From: Fallopia convolvulus
Taxonomy: Eukaryota; Streptophyta; Magnoliopsida; Caryophyllales; Polygonaceae
NCBI GenBank assembly: GCA_964016875.1
Contig: OZ024718.1
Coordinates: forward strand, 41,951,906-42,015,905
DNA length: 64,000 nucleotides
Direction: 5' to 3'
Positions 21,631 to 32,742 of the stretch are shown in pieces. The position numbers and the translations under genes were made by a program. The notes below the pieces were generated by a model, which made no database searches, had not been told where the DNA came from, and saw only the letters and a list, made by a program, of their open reading frames with translations. Each line of letters opens with the position of its first letter. Position 1 is the first letter of the stretch.

Positions 21631-22677
21631 GTTTAACCGACCTTTGCTCTTAATATCAGAATCACTTTCTGAGTCATGCCTCTTATGAACTTTCTCCTGC
21701 TTGCTAGATCTTCTTCTTCTTTCATTTTCTCTTCCCGAATCCCCATTATTGTAATCAGTAGCATCATTGATGTGAGGCTTACTTCTCTCAGATTTTTCAG
21801 TTCTGTATTTTGCCTTTGTTTCAACATCAGAATCACTATCTGAGTCATGCCTCTTGTGACCTTTCTCAGATTTTTTAGGTCCTCGTCTTTGAAGATTCCT
21901 ATCCAAATCATCACTACTATATTTTGAATCATCATTGATTATTGACTTAATTTTCTTAGATTTCTCGAATCCATGTTTTGTCTTAGTTTCAACATCAGAA
22001 TCATCTGAATCATGCCTTTTGTGAGATTTTACAAACTTGCCTGATATTCCTTTTTGATGCTTTTCCTCTGAATCATCACTACCGTGACCAGACACATCCT
22101 TGATTTTGGATTCAATCTTCTTGGACTTCTCATATCTATGCTTCCTGCTAGCCTCAATATATGAATCAGTTTCTCTAGCCTTTTTCATCTCAATATCAGA
22201 ATCGCTCGATTCAGACAAATGCTTTTTCTTTCTACCCAGGCTTTTCCTTTGCTCATATCCTTTCTATTTATGGGACTGCCTTCCCTGTCCTTTTCTTCCA
22301 TATGCATCAGCAGAATCATCACTACCATGAGACACATTTTTCTTGGATTTCTTCTGAGATCTCTTCTTCCCTTTGATGTCAATGGCTGAACCATATTCAG
22401 AATCAGTAGAATGCTTCGAGTCACTCTCAGTATCAGTGGAACTATGAGCACACCTCTTCTTTTTATCTTTATCAGTATGCTGTCCTTTTTCGTGTTTGTA
22501 ATCACTTTCTTCCTCCTGCCTATTTCTCACAGACTTATGGCCCCTCCTTTCAGATACCAAGTGCTTCTTCTGCTTCCCTAATCTTGCCTCTTCATCCTCA
22601 TTCCTATGCAAAATTTCACCCTCCTCCATAAGTCTGTGTCCTAGGCGTAAATAACCTAGTTTTATTTCCTTGCTCAA
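21631..22677 (-). pseudogene. Antisense Ser/Asp/Lys/Arg-rich repeat gene inside CACTA, possibly captured
   Basis: One minus-strand frame runs 22677-21631 (about 348 codons) and is broken only by TAG at 22264-22266. The N-terminal part reads 'MEEGEILHRNEDEEARLGKQ'. The remainder is highly charged with repeats of about 55-57 residues, each containing HKRHDSDSDSD- or HKRHDSESDSD-type motifs followed by EKSKK-like and (I)ND-like segments. This looks like a nuclear SR-like or splicing-associated disordered domain and has no relation to known CACTA proteins. Its position between TNP2 and TNPA, in reverse orientation, suggests capture of host sequence. No specific host gene is recognised; upstream exons may be missing. 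Confidence 0.6.
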
Positions 22678-22740
22678 TTAATCTAGTTTTACTTTTCTGA
22701 TATGTACTAATTTTACTTTTCTGATCTTGTATGGCAGAAC

Positions 22741-25340
22741 ATGTCTCGTCAAAGTGTACCTATGTGTGATTATGAAATGCAGCAACTGAAAAGACTTGAA
22801 TTAAATGCTGAAAGGATGAAGGCTAAAGGTTATGGGGATTTGGCATACAAGATCTTGCAAAACAAGTATGACCAAGTTGCAAGGGGTATTAGTGAGACAT
22901 CAAGTGAAGACATGGACTATCAATTTGAGGTATACAAATGCTTGTATATAATTTCCTGATTAGCAACCATATTAGTTTGCTTAAAATAATGTGATCATCA
23001 TGCTCTCTCCTTTTTTCCAGCCTGATGTTATCTCAAATTTGCCAAGTGTTGATAGTTCATTGAAAGAATCTAACAAGGTATATGATTATTGTGTTAACTT
23101 GTATATGTCTATGTATAATTTCATATTGCACTTTATAACTACTTGTATATTTTCAAGCATGTGAACTGTTCAAGGGCAAAAAAAGGAAAGCAACCGCTTA
23201 CTCAACAGAAGTTATCCATGGCTGAACTTCTAGCATTGAAAACTACAAAGCGACAAAAAATCAAGGATAACCAACATCACCAGCCACCGTTTTCAATCCA
23301 GGGACCAGATTCAAGTCAATCAACAAGGAAATCAGAAAAATGTAGTTCGGTCCAACCACAAGGAAATCAACAAAAGAAGGCTTTAGACACCCAAGAAAAA
23401 AATCAGCCACCATTGGTGATCCAAGAAACAGATTCACAAAGGAGTGGGCCATCCTTAAATGAGTTGCACAATGTGGTCCAACCACAAGGAAATCAGAAAA
23501 AGAAAGTGTTGAGCACACAAGAAAAAAATCAGAAGCAATATTGTGCTCCAGGCTCGTTGTCAAGATTTAAGAACATGAGGAAAACTCAAAGTGCAATAGG
23601 ACAACAACCACCATCATTCACTGATGAATCTTTGAGACCACAACAACTATCAATCATCACTGGTGTGAATCAGGTTGAAGATGAAAATCCAGGTATAAAT
23701 GAAGACATTGGAAATTGTACAAATGAAGAGGTGAATGTATCTGTTGAAGTTGTTGAAGATGACAATCCAGGTACACTCTTATAATGAGTTAGTTTGATGA
23801 ATCTTGTTGCTTTGTTGATGACTAGTTTACATTTTCTTTTAATGTCTTTAGCTCCTAAAAAGAAGCATCGAGGAAGAACTGTTTTGGATAGGATATATGC
23901 ACGCTCAATTGATGATAGAGACCCTATCATTTTGAATAACTTGAACCAACTAGTGGGACCTACAAAGAAGATAGTTGATGATTTTGTTCGATTCCTTGGA
24001 ACTGTGGCTCAAAATTCAACCTTGGCACCACTAAACTATTTAAGCTGGAAAGATGTACCGATGTCTATGAAGGACAAGATTTGGGATTTTGTTCAAGTAA
24101 TGTATTCATCTATTTCCTGGTTTATGCACTTTCATTTATATATATATATACAACTAACAAGAAAAATATAATATCTTGCCCTAGACAAAATTCATTGTCC
24201 CTGAAGCAGCAAAGGGATGGGTTCTGAAGAGTGTGAATAAAAAATGGACGAGGTTGAAATCAACAACGAGGAAAAAGCACTACACTAAATATGAAACCAT
24301 GGAACAAAGATTGGCCAATCGTCCTCCACACATACCAGAAGATGACTTTCAAGAGCTTTTGGAGTTCTGGGATACGGAACAAGCACAGGTTTGACTTCTT
24401 AATGAAAATATAAAGTTATGATTGTTGATTTTGTTGTTATCATGTCACTCTTTGACAATAAAACATTTTATTTGTTTAAATTTCTAAACAGGAAATCAGT
24501 AGAAAAAACGCAGAGAACTGGAAGAAGCAAACTGACATGCATACTATGGGGCCTATATCATTTGCTAGAAAGCGTCATGAAATGGTAAAATATATTTAAT
24601 TATGTATGCATATTAGTCTTATATTATCATCAGTTGCAATATGGTTTGATATTTTCTCTGATAATTTTCTTTAAGCAACAAAATCACCCAAATAAGAGGG
24701 CACCTTCACAAGGAGAATTGTATGTGGAATCTAGAAAGCGAGTGCCTCGACGCCAATATCTGACACAAGATGAAGAAACGCTAAAAAACATAGTGAGATA
24801 AATTATCTTACATTAATTTTTACATGTAGTCTATTTAATATTAGTTTGGTTACAGTGTGCGCTACTTTTATGGTGATCCTATATTTATTTCTTAGGAGAA
24901 AATGAAAGAACTTCAATCCTTGGAGGATGGAGCTGACAAATCTGATCCATATTCTGCTGTTTTCACTAAGAAGGAACATAGTGGGTACTTGCGTTTATAT
25001 GGACTAGGTGTCACCAAATCCACATTGAAGAGTAAGGATTCTAAGACTCCTTTTATACTTCCCTCTGTGTTCATGGACAACATCATGCAAGAAATGAAGA
25101 AAAAGATATCCGAGGAAGTGGAGCAAAGAGTTTCTGGTTTCATATCAAAGATACGAGAAGCAAATACCGGAAGAGATTTTGTTATTCCTGACTTCCCGAC
25201 AAACCAAGATGATGAATCTACTCATGACAATGTAGCCAGGTGAGAGTTGGATCAATTATTTATAAATTAAGCTTTATTGGGACTTTTCTGAATTTTTTTC
25301 ATTTGTGCTGAATTCTAGGGACCATATTGATGAATCTTGA
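22741..25340 (+). CDS. TNPA-like CACTA protein (plant transposase Ptta/En/Spm family), nine exons
   Basis: Exons fit at 22741-22929, 23021-23077, 23158-23770, 23852-24096, 24185-24388, 24492-24584, 24676-24792, 24896-25239 and 25319-25340. All have GT..AG introns and phases that add up to 627 residues. Exon 3 is Gln/Lys-rich with PxGNQxKK repeats. Exons 4-7 carry the Transposase_24-type domain: 'RIYARSIDDRDPIILNNLNQ', 'KAAKGWVLKSVNKKWTRLKS'-like and 'RPPHIPEDDFQELLEFWD', then 'ARKRHEM'. Exon 8 holds 'DPYSAVFTKKEHSGYLRLYG' and a helical C-terminus. The family binds subterminal repeats and helps transposition. No stop or frameshift is seen in the inferred mRNA. Confidence 0.88.
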
Positions 25341-26400
25341 GAGATTGATGAAAACAGTTTGTCATAGCTGCGTATATGCAGGTACTTTGATTTTCATACT
25401 ATCTATCTTAGTCCCTTGCTTGCCTTTATATTGCCCTCAAAGTACATAAGCTGAGAAAAATGTCCTAGATCAATAAAACTGAAATTGAACAGCTTAGGAG
25501 CTTTGATTATGATGGCTTAATTAGTCCCTTTCTTACTCTCATGTAAATGAGGAGCCTTGATTATGATGCCATAAGCGTACCGCTTACAAAACTGAAATGG
25601 AACACTTTCTGTTTGCTGATCTTGGCCACTTGATCTAGGCCACTTGCTGATCTAGGCCACTTGAGCAAAACTGAAATGAGGAGCCTTGAGTCAATCAAGG
25701 CCACTTATTTTAAGATTTTCTAAATACTTAATTTATTTAGCTTTTGGCATGATCACTATACAACTTTGCAAGTCACTTTGACAACAATTTGATCTATAGA
25801 TTGGTAAAGTTTTAAATTTTGAACAACAACTTGTCCATGTGCCATGGGTTGATGGCCACATAAATGCTATGTTGGATGATAGTTTACATATAGTAGATTT
25901 GATTATTGTCTATGTAGGCTCTTGTGCAACCTTTGCATGATTTGTCATCTAGATTGCTTGATCATTTTCGTGGTTTAACTTTGATCAATAGAACAATCAT
26001 GTGTTCTTGGTTTTTTGTCTTTCTAAACCTCATTTTTATCTTAAAAATTGGTGCAGGTTGTTGCATTTGGCATGGATGTGAATACGTAGATTAATCAATC
26101 GGATTACAAATGGGTGCAGTTTCTATCGTAATGCTAATTAGTTGGCACACTTTTGAGAATCGGTGCTATACATATTTTGGTTTCAAACTGATTATATGCA
26201 CCTTGGGCTACAAACTTGCCATTTTGTAAGGTTACTTGAATTTGCTTCTTTTTGATGAACAATTATAAGCAAATTCAAGTTACTTAACTATAATTAATGC
26301 ATTAATTTAATTAATGTCATTGTGTTATTATTTAATTTGTACTTAGGTGATATATAGAAAATACATATGCTTATATATAATGAAATAAATATATATATAT
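25341..26400 (+). other. CACTA 3' non-coding region
   Basis: No coding sequence recognised. The words GCCACTTGATCTAGGCCACTTG repeat near 25625-25665, and a (TA)n run lies at 26387-26412. Confidence 0.45.
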
Positions 26401-26414
26401 ATATATATATATGC

Positions 26415-26864
26415 ATCTACTAAAACTGCTGCAATAGCATTGAATGTGTGTATCATAAATTAAATAAATCGCTTCAAATGATTTGAAAAATTGCTACAAT
26501 ATATAAGGGAACCGCTACAATAGATTTGGAAGTCTTACAATTGATTTTAAAAACTGCTGCGATAGATTAAAAAACTGCTTCAATAGAGTGCATAACAGCT
26601 GCTTTTGGTGAAAAAACAGCTGCAATAGAGCAGTACAAAACTGCTGCTTTAGGAAACTTAGCAACTGTCATTATGACCTAAGGGAGCGGTTTATCTATAT
26701 AAACATAAAACCGCAACAATAGCCTCGAACAACCGCTGCAAAAGACCTAATGCAACTCGATCGGATGAAGCAGTTGAAAACCGCTACAATAGGCTTTAAG
26801 TTGCCGTTTCCAATCTTTTTGTAGCGTTTTTCGACTGCTTCCATAGACTTTCATTGTAGTAGTG
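26415..26864. repeat. CACTA right subterminal and terminal repeats
   Basis: At least ten copies of motifs like ACTGCTGCAATAG, ACCGCTACAATAG and ACAGCTGCAATAG precede the inverted terminal repeat CTTTCATTGTAGTAGTG. Confidence 0.88.
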
Positions 26865-27360
26865 ACGGTTAATAAGATAGGTCGCGATAAGAATAGCATC
26901 ACCCCAAAAAAAATTTGGTAAACAAGATTGAAAAAGGAGAGGCTGAACAACATTTAACAATTGTCTATGTTTTCGTTCGACAATGCCGTTTTGTTGAGGC
27001 GTATTAATACAACTAGTTTGGTGTAAAATGCCTTTTGTAGAATAGAAATCTTTGTGATTAAACTCGGGACCTTTATCACTCCAAATGATTTTTATGCACT
27101 TTCCAAACTGATTTTCAATGAGCGTAATAAAATGTATGACAAGAGGACGAGCCTCGAATTTTGAATTCATAAGATAGATCCAAGTAAATTTTGAATCATC
27201 ATCAACAATCGTTAGAAAATAACGAGCCCCGGTTAAAGAAGGCATATGATAACCACCCCTAATGTCCATATGGATGAGATCAAAACAAGATAAACTAGTA
27301 GAAGTACTTAACGGAAAGGAGTTTCGAGTTTGTTTTGCCAAAGGGCAAATTAAACAAGAA
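26865..27360 (-). pseudogene. pol: Copia-1 integrase core
   Basis: Minus-strand reading from about 27341 gives 'CFDLIHMDIRGGYHMPSLTG', then 'FLTIVDDDSKFTWIYLM', 'IIWSDKGPEF' and 'NTPQQNGIVERKHRQLLNVV', supplying the D, D and E of the catalytic triad. It continues to 'ATYLINR' and is cut there by the CACTA element. Little damage is visible. Confidence 0.93.
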
Positions 27361-28100
27361 TGTTAAGAAGAACCGTTATTAAAAACCAGAATTAAAGAAG
27401 AAACTTTGTGTGACGGATGACCAACGCGTTAGTGCCAAAGAAAAGGCAAAATTGTGGCATTACAGGGGATGGAATGTGGCTGGTTAGAGAGGCGATACAA
27501 CCCGTCTCATTCACACGCAGTCCCAATCGTCTTCCCCGTGCGAAGGTCCTGAATAACACAATTGCATTTTAAGAAAATAGGGCATAAAAGGAATAACAAG
27601 TTTGCTAATAGATAAAAGATTAACAGAAAATTGAGGAACACATAAGATATGTAGGAGCTGAAAGTTTTGAGAAAAAATAACAGTCCCAATGTGAGAAACC
27701 TTGTAAACATTCCCGTCGGGCAAGTGAACAAAACGATTATGGACAAAGGGGTATGAATTCAAAAAACGAGTATGAAAAGTGACGTGATCACTAGTCCCGC
27801 TGTCCATAATCCATGATGCGCACGATTTAAAAGAAGTTTGAGAATTAAGGTTACCTGAGAAAATGTCATAGGAAGAGAGGTTACCGACTTGGTTGGTGGA
27901 AGAATTATGGCCATCGTTTGATATGCGAATGGGCTGTTTAACAGAAAGTTTAAGGCGACTAATCAGATACATGACCGTTTGATACTCAACAGAAGAGAGA
28001 GGGAGGTTGTTGGACGTAACCGTGGTTTGGTTTGCACATGATCCAGCTTGGCCACCGTCCATCGCTTTCTTCATCTTCTGACAATAGTGAATGGAGTGGC
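27361..28100 (-). pseudogene. pol: Copia-1 protease and GAG-pre-integrase region
   Basis: The aspartic protease signature 'ASWIMDSGTSDHVTF' (near 27800) is followed by 'VPQFSVNLLSISKLV' and the pre-integrase zinc region, which is frameshifted near 27580. A CCHC zinc knuckle 'CSFCNSKGHSIHYC' of Gag lies just upstream, near 28085-28125. Confidence 0.88.
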
Positions 28101-28947
28101 CCTTGCTATTGCAAAAGGAACAACTCAGATGAGCACGTTAATGCTTAGTGTTGTGATTGGTCATGTGGCATTTGTCAAAATATTTGGCATCACTATTGTT
28201 GTTGTTCTCTCGGGGCCACTTGATAGTAAAGGTCGAGGCATCTACTTGCGCTGGCGGTTTAGCCTGAGAAAGCTTGGCTTGTTGCTCTTGGAGAAGGACC
28301 ATAGAGTAGGCCTTGTTTGTTTGGGAAAAGGATCCGAACCAATGATAGTGCTCTTGATTTGTTCAAATTGGGAATTAAGACCCATTAAGAACTGCATTAT
28401 TTTCTGATTGTTGATAAAATTCTTGAGATCATTAGCAGCCGCACATGAACACGGTGGGAACGTTGTGAGTGCGTCCTTCTTATCCCAAAAAGATTTGAGT
28501 TTGGTAAAGAAGGCGCTAACAGAATCCGACCCTTGTTGGCAATCGTGGATTTCTTTTTCTATATTGAACAAAGAAACAATATTAGTATGAGAAAAACGTT
28601 CTTGGAGTTCAAGCCAAATACCTCGAGCATTTTTGCAATAAATGACGCTTTTCGAAATTTCTTTGGACATGGAGCCAAGAAGCCATGTTTTGACAAGAAC
28701 GTTGCATCGTTCCCAATGCAACTCCTCTATAGGTTTGCTGCTTGGTTTAGGCAATGACCCGTTAACGAATCGGGCTTTGTTCTTGATGGTAAGAGCCATC
28801 ATCATAGAGTGTTGAAGTAGTGTAATTGTCTTCCTCCAATGGTTGGGACACCAAGATTGCGCCTGGTTGATCAGAATGGTGGAGAAAAAGTGGGTGATTG
28901 GATTTCTCCCATGGCTCAGTGACAACTGGTGTAGCGTCGTTCGACAT
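28101..28947 (-). pseudogene. gag: Copia-1 gag
   Basis: The probable start is 28947 (MSNDATPVVTEPWEKSNHPL) with the 'PFFLHHSDQPGAILVSQPL' block of RE1-like Gag. It continues as 'MALTIKNKARFVNGSLPKP', 'ARGIWLELQERFSHTN' and 'QFLMGLNSQFEQIKSTII'. Frameshifts occur near 28830 and 28400, and a stop precedes the zinc knuckle (near 28140). Confidence 0.9.
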
Positions 28948-28987
28948 GGGGCTATATTGTCGATCGATGTGTTGAACCTAGAGAAGC

Positions 28988-29000
28988 TGATACCATATAG
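28988..29000 (-). promoter_or_regulatory. Copia-1 primer-binding site
   Basis: On the minus strand TATGGTATCAGC follows the LTR. TGGTATCA is complementary to the 3' end of initiator methionine tRNA, the usual copia primer. Confidence 0.8.
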
Positions 29001-29004
29001 AACT

Positions 29005-29188
29005 TGTACAGAAACGTGAAAGAGTATATTAATTGTTTGTCTGATTACAAAATAGAAGATAATACTTATACAATAGAGGTTAACGGTCAAGAGAGATTCT
29101 AGGCTATGATAGAAGATATATTTTCCTAGTACAATAAGATAAATAAGGGTATTATCTCAAGATTTAACTGAGATTTTGTAGACTAATA
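29005..29188 (-). repeat. Copia-1 5' LTR
   Basis: 184 bp. On the minus strand it runs from TATTAGTCTACAAAATC to CTGTACA. It matches 7138-7277. The expected initial TG is TA in both copies, so this may be a family feature. Confidence 0.85.
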
Positions 29189-30335
29189 AGATTTTCACTA
29201 AGAAAAGCTTCTTTGCATCGTTCAATCAAGTAGTGATACCATGTACTCGCTAGAGAGATGCAACGATCGTTGACAACAACGAGCTCGCTCCTTCACTACA
29301 TTGTTTTCAAAAAAAAATCAAGAGACCAATCTTCATCATTTTCATTGTTAAAATCACCCTCAAGGAAGACAATATCAAGCTTTGCAGAAATTGTAGCCAA
29401 TCAAAGGGAAAAACTTCCAAAAAAAACCTAACGATGGATTCCCAGAGCCGACTTCTAGTCCGATGTGATACAGTTCCCTCTTCACGGAGTGCTTTTAGAT
29501 GTCTCACGTAGCCGTTAAAATCTCCCACCAAAAATGAAAAGTTCCCAAGAAAACCCTTTCGGCGGATTACCAGAGTCGCCTTCTAGCCCGTCGTTTCGAC
29601 GACTTCTTGCCGACGAGTGTGATAAAACTTATTTGGTAAACAGATGCATAATAAAATATTTAGTTATGATCAAATACCAAATTCATCCTTTATTTTTTGG
29701 TTTACCTTATCTCATTCAATTTGTTAATGATCAAACTCGCAGTTGTTATCACATGGCCCAAACTAGATAAAAGCATCTGTTAGGCCCAATCTCAATAAGA
29801 TCAATAATGGGCTCAATTAATTCCAATTGACAATCCAAACTTGCCAATTGCCATCATCACAAATTTCATACGATGGCTATGAATCATGCACGTCATATAC
29901 CTAACCGATTACGATCGACGATATTCACGTACATTGTATTTCATCCGCCTATGGTAACAGCGTGGGATATTTCACATCTAATTTACCACTCGCAGTAATT
30001 TACTAACCCACACATAACCAATAGGTAGTTGGAGACGCAAAAGCGTTCCTATTTTGATTCGGGAATATTTTAGCAAGTAGATACGAAAGAACAGACGTAA
30101 AAGAAACATTCACGTTATTTTTATCAAGGCCGTGTAACCGAAAAAATGACGTATATACAATATGTAAGACTGTTAGTTGTGTATCATATAGCTACCTTAT
30201 ACGTACTCATTCTGAATAGCAATTGCATCATATACACAGCCACACATTGGCTTTAATTTTTCCAGTCATTAATAATTAATTGCGTAAAAAAACACAACTT
30301 GGAATTAAAGAATTGATGATTCAGAGAGCAATTTG
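29189..30335. other. Intergenic region with a possible LINE endonuclease relic
   Basis: Around 29300-29640 the minus strand reads 'MVGDFNGYVRHLKALREEG', resembling the GDFN motif of plant LINE endonucleases; frames are broken. The rest (29650-30335) is AT-rich with nothing recognised. It lies downstream of the phosphatase gene. Confidence 0.35.
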
Positions 30336-32345
30336 TTAGAGCTCGTCTTTGGGTTGTTGATTTGGCCAGCAGTGTTTGGAAGAGCTCAAGCTCTGGAGCC
30401 AAACTTCATCGGCAAGCGGGGCATCATCTGAATCGTGGTTGCGTTGCCACGACCAGTGAGCCTTGGTTTCGTTCACCACCTTCAATCTGCCATGTCCGAA
30501 GCTCGCCTCTCTGAACTCCGAAATCGAAGGGGCTGGTTTAACATACCTGCTCAATTCAAACCGTGTATCACTGATTAAATTATATTGCACCACACAATCT
30601 ACATGATCATATATTAATTGTAACAACATATGTACGTACATAATCTTTTCGTCGCCCCTTTTGCATTTCATATAAATTGGTTGAGTAATTGCATGTTCAA
30701 TTCATACGCAAGTATATATATATATATAATATCTCAAAGCATATAATATACTGTATATATTAATTAGGAGACTCACGACATGGCTAGGCCTTCTCTGTTG
30801 CCTCCGTCACCTATGGTTATATAGACCGGTCCACATGGATCAGCCGCGTTATCATATACTCTTGTCTGGATTATATAAACCAATAATAAATTAAAAAAAA
30901 AAAAACAATTATATATGAAATCATGAATGATGGAATAAAATTCCCCACATTTAGCAAAATTAAAAGAGACAAATCATCAAATTAAATGAATTAAAACTCA
31001 CAAATCTTTCGTAGGCATGGACGTGGCCAGCGAAGACAACATCAACCCTAGCCTGATAAAGCAAGTCCTCCAAAGCCCGCCTCATGCCCTCTCCTTCCCC
31101 TTGATGCGCGTGGTTGGAGTTGTACCAGGGCGCGTGGAGCAGCACGAACACCCACGGCGTGCGTCCCCGGTCGACTCTCGCCAGGTCAGCCTTAAGCCAC
31201 CTGTACTGGTCCGAGTCCGCATCACAGTCCGTGTACGACCCCAGCATGACGACGTGGACGGCTCCTCCGGCCACGTCGAAGGAGTAGAAGTGGTTGGAAG
31301 GGGAGTTGCTTTGTTGGTAGGGCATGGGCCACCTGGCGTTGAAGGCCTTGAAGCCTTGGGGGTGGAGCCACGGGATGATCTCGACCTCGTGGTTGCCCTC
31401 CGTCACCATCCATGGCCGGACCGACGCGTACGGCTCCACCAGCCGGCCGAACGAGTCCCACAGCGGCTGCAACATGTCCGCGTAGGCTAGGTCGCCCGGT
31501 AACAGGAACACGTCGTAGTCCGTCCTTCCAACGTGCTCTAGGGTTGATTTTGTCCATTCGGTTTGCCCCAAATCTCCTACATCAATCACACAATTGAAAT
31601 TCATCCACAATCTCAACACATAAGCTCAACGGTTCCATCTTAAAACCAATTGGCATCTGTCTTATATACTAGGTTACGGTGGGATTCACAATTGACCCAA
31701 CATATTCCTCTTAGAAAAGGGAGGGATAAAATATAGTACCAACGACGACGAAGTTGATGGGGAGAGAAGAAGGTGGGGTGCGGAAGGAGAATTCGGGCCC
31801 GGCACGGCTGCAGCGGTAGAAGTAGGTGGTGGAAGGGTCGAGTGGGCCGATGGTGACGTGGTGGATCTTGGCAGAAGTGTAGAGGAAGTAATTGTAGGTG
31901 ACGTGGTCGCCGGTGGCGGAAGCTTCGTAACTGCCCGGTTGTTTGCCGTACTCCACGGTGGACGGTGCGTTTGAGTCGTCCGTCACCCAGGACACTTTCA
32001 TGTGATCTTCTCCCACTAATGAAATATGGACCTATATATATATATATATAAAAAAAAAAACTATACACAATTAGAGATATAATAAAGATAGGGTTGTGTA
32101 TTCATGAATGTGATGAATAGATAAAATTAATTTAGGGAAGAGATTATGTAAAATGGAAGACTAAGATTGCGATTTACCTGTTGGGGTTCTTGTTAGGAGC
32201 GTTTGTGGGGAGTAAGGATAGTATCACGAGCTCCTGGTCTAACATAGGACGATGAAGAGGATGAAGAAGACAAGGCTAATAACCAAAGTACTCCAAGGAC
32301 GAGGAGAGGAATGTACTGTTTTGATGGTGAGCAACAATTCTTCAT
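30336..32345 (-). CDS. Purple acid phosphatase (PAP18/PAP22-like), five exons, premature stop in exon 1
   Basis: Exons on the minus strand are 32178-32345, 31740-32031, 31002-31576, 30777-30865 and 30336-30546, all GT..AG. They total 445 codons, stop included. Residues about 11-33 form a signal peptide (IPLLVLGVLWLLAL). Exon 2 is the N-terminal fibronectin-like domain (IHHVTIGPLDPSTTYFYRC). Exon 3 holds the dinuclear metal site: GDLG, GDLAY, GNHE, VLLHAPW and GHVHAYER, all ligands present. Exon 4 has 'DPCGPVYITIGDGGNREG'; exon 5 has 'FGHGRLKVVNETKAHWSW' and ends KDEL. Members hydrolyse phosphate esters at acid pH and are normally secreted or vacuolar. One in-frame TAA at 32193-32195 (codon 51, in KRS*QEPQQVHIS) should abolish the full protein. 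Everything else looks intact. Confidence 0.93.
32193..32195 (-). other. Premature TAA in the phosphatase gene
   Basis: The codon lies between 'PHKRS' and 'QEPQQ', six codons before the first intron. Relatives have a sense codon in this segment. A rarely used donor at TAT|GTTAGA (after codon 34) would skip it in frame; whether it is used is unknown. Confidence 0.85.
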
Positions 32346-32395
32346 TTTGTTTAATAGGAGTGTTTTTTTGGTAGTACCTAGGCGACGTGGTTTGT

Positions 32396-32412
32396 TATGT
32401 ATATTTATACAT
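32396..32412 (-). promoter_or_regulatory. Probable TATA region of the phosphatase gene
   Basis: On the minus strand TATGTATAAATATACA lies about 55-65 bp upstream of the start codon. The short spacing implies a short 5' leader; it is not proven. Confidence 0.5.
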
Positions 32413-32740
32413 ATATATATGCTATTGAATGTTCAAACATGATCGATACGGAGTATATAAAATATTATTATGGGTCTGTTCGTTTGCCTCCATATTATTG
32501 ACTATAATGTATTTTTTTGAGAAGCAAGTTCTAGATCCAAACAAGGAAGAAAAAAGTAAAGTAAAAGCTGTTAAAAATTAAAACAAAAAAGAAATTATAT
32601 AAAAATTATATTTAAAACCGTTTGGTTTACAAAAGCTCTTTTGTAAAATAATATATTATTATCTATCATCTCATTGTACCGAACACACCCTATAAGTAGA
32701 ATTTTGATGGCGTGAAGCAAAATTTAGGAGTAGAAAATTT
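32413..32740. other. Upstream region of the phosphatase gene
   Basis: AT-rich, no coding signal. A segment with GGGTCTGTTCGTTTG...CCGTTTGGTTTAC...GTACCGAACACACCC resembles the ends of common plant MITE-like repeats, but no target duplication was found. Confidence 0.3.
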
Positions 32741-32742
32741 AA

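Larger units (their letters stand above)
15031..26867 (+). mobile_element. CACTA (En/Spm) transposon, apparently complete
   Basis: The element is 15034-26864 (11,831 bp), flanked by the 3 bp duplication ACG at 15031-15033 and 26865-26867. Both ends are the perfect 17 bp inverted repeat CACTACTACAATGAAAG. Both subterminal regions carry many copies of a motif like AACCGCTACAATAG in either orientation, the expected TNPA binding sites. It encodes a TNP2-like transposase (17652-21067), a TNPA-like protein (22741-25340) and an antisense repeat-rich gene (21631-22677). It inserted into the integrase gene of Copia-1. Confidence 0.96.
7138..29188 (-). mobile_element. Copia-1: Ty1/copia element split by three insertions
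   Basis: The pieces read in order on the minus strand: 5' LTR (29005-29188), gag, protease and first part of integrase (28947-26865), end of integrase and hinge (15033-14478), RT and RNase H (8905-7303), polypurine tract and truncated 3' LTR (7277-7138). Removing the CACTA element with one ACG duplication joins '...ATYLINR' directly to 'IPSPNLRNKTPF', a normal copia integrase sequence. Removing Gypsy-2 with one AGGAG likewise restores the hinge. Gag start (PFFLHHSDQPG), YVDD in RT and the 184 bp LTR fit RE1-like copia elements. Confidence 0.93.

Noticed and set aside
29307..29531. Intact host gene with a GDFN motif
   Set aside because: A short broken reading that fits only a LINE endonuclease relic.
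31017..31597. Long plus-strand open frames (157 aa and 61 aa) opposite phosphatase exon 3
   Set aside because: They are shadows of the GC-rich coding exon. They have no domain or splice logic, whereas the minus strand shows all PAP motifs.
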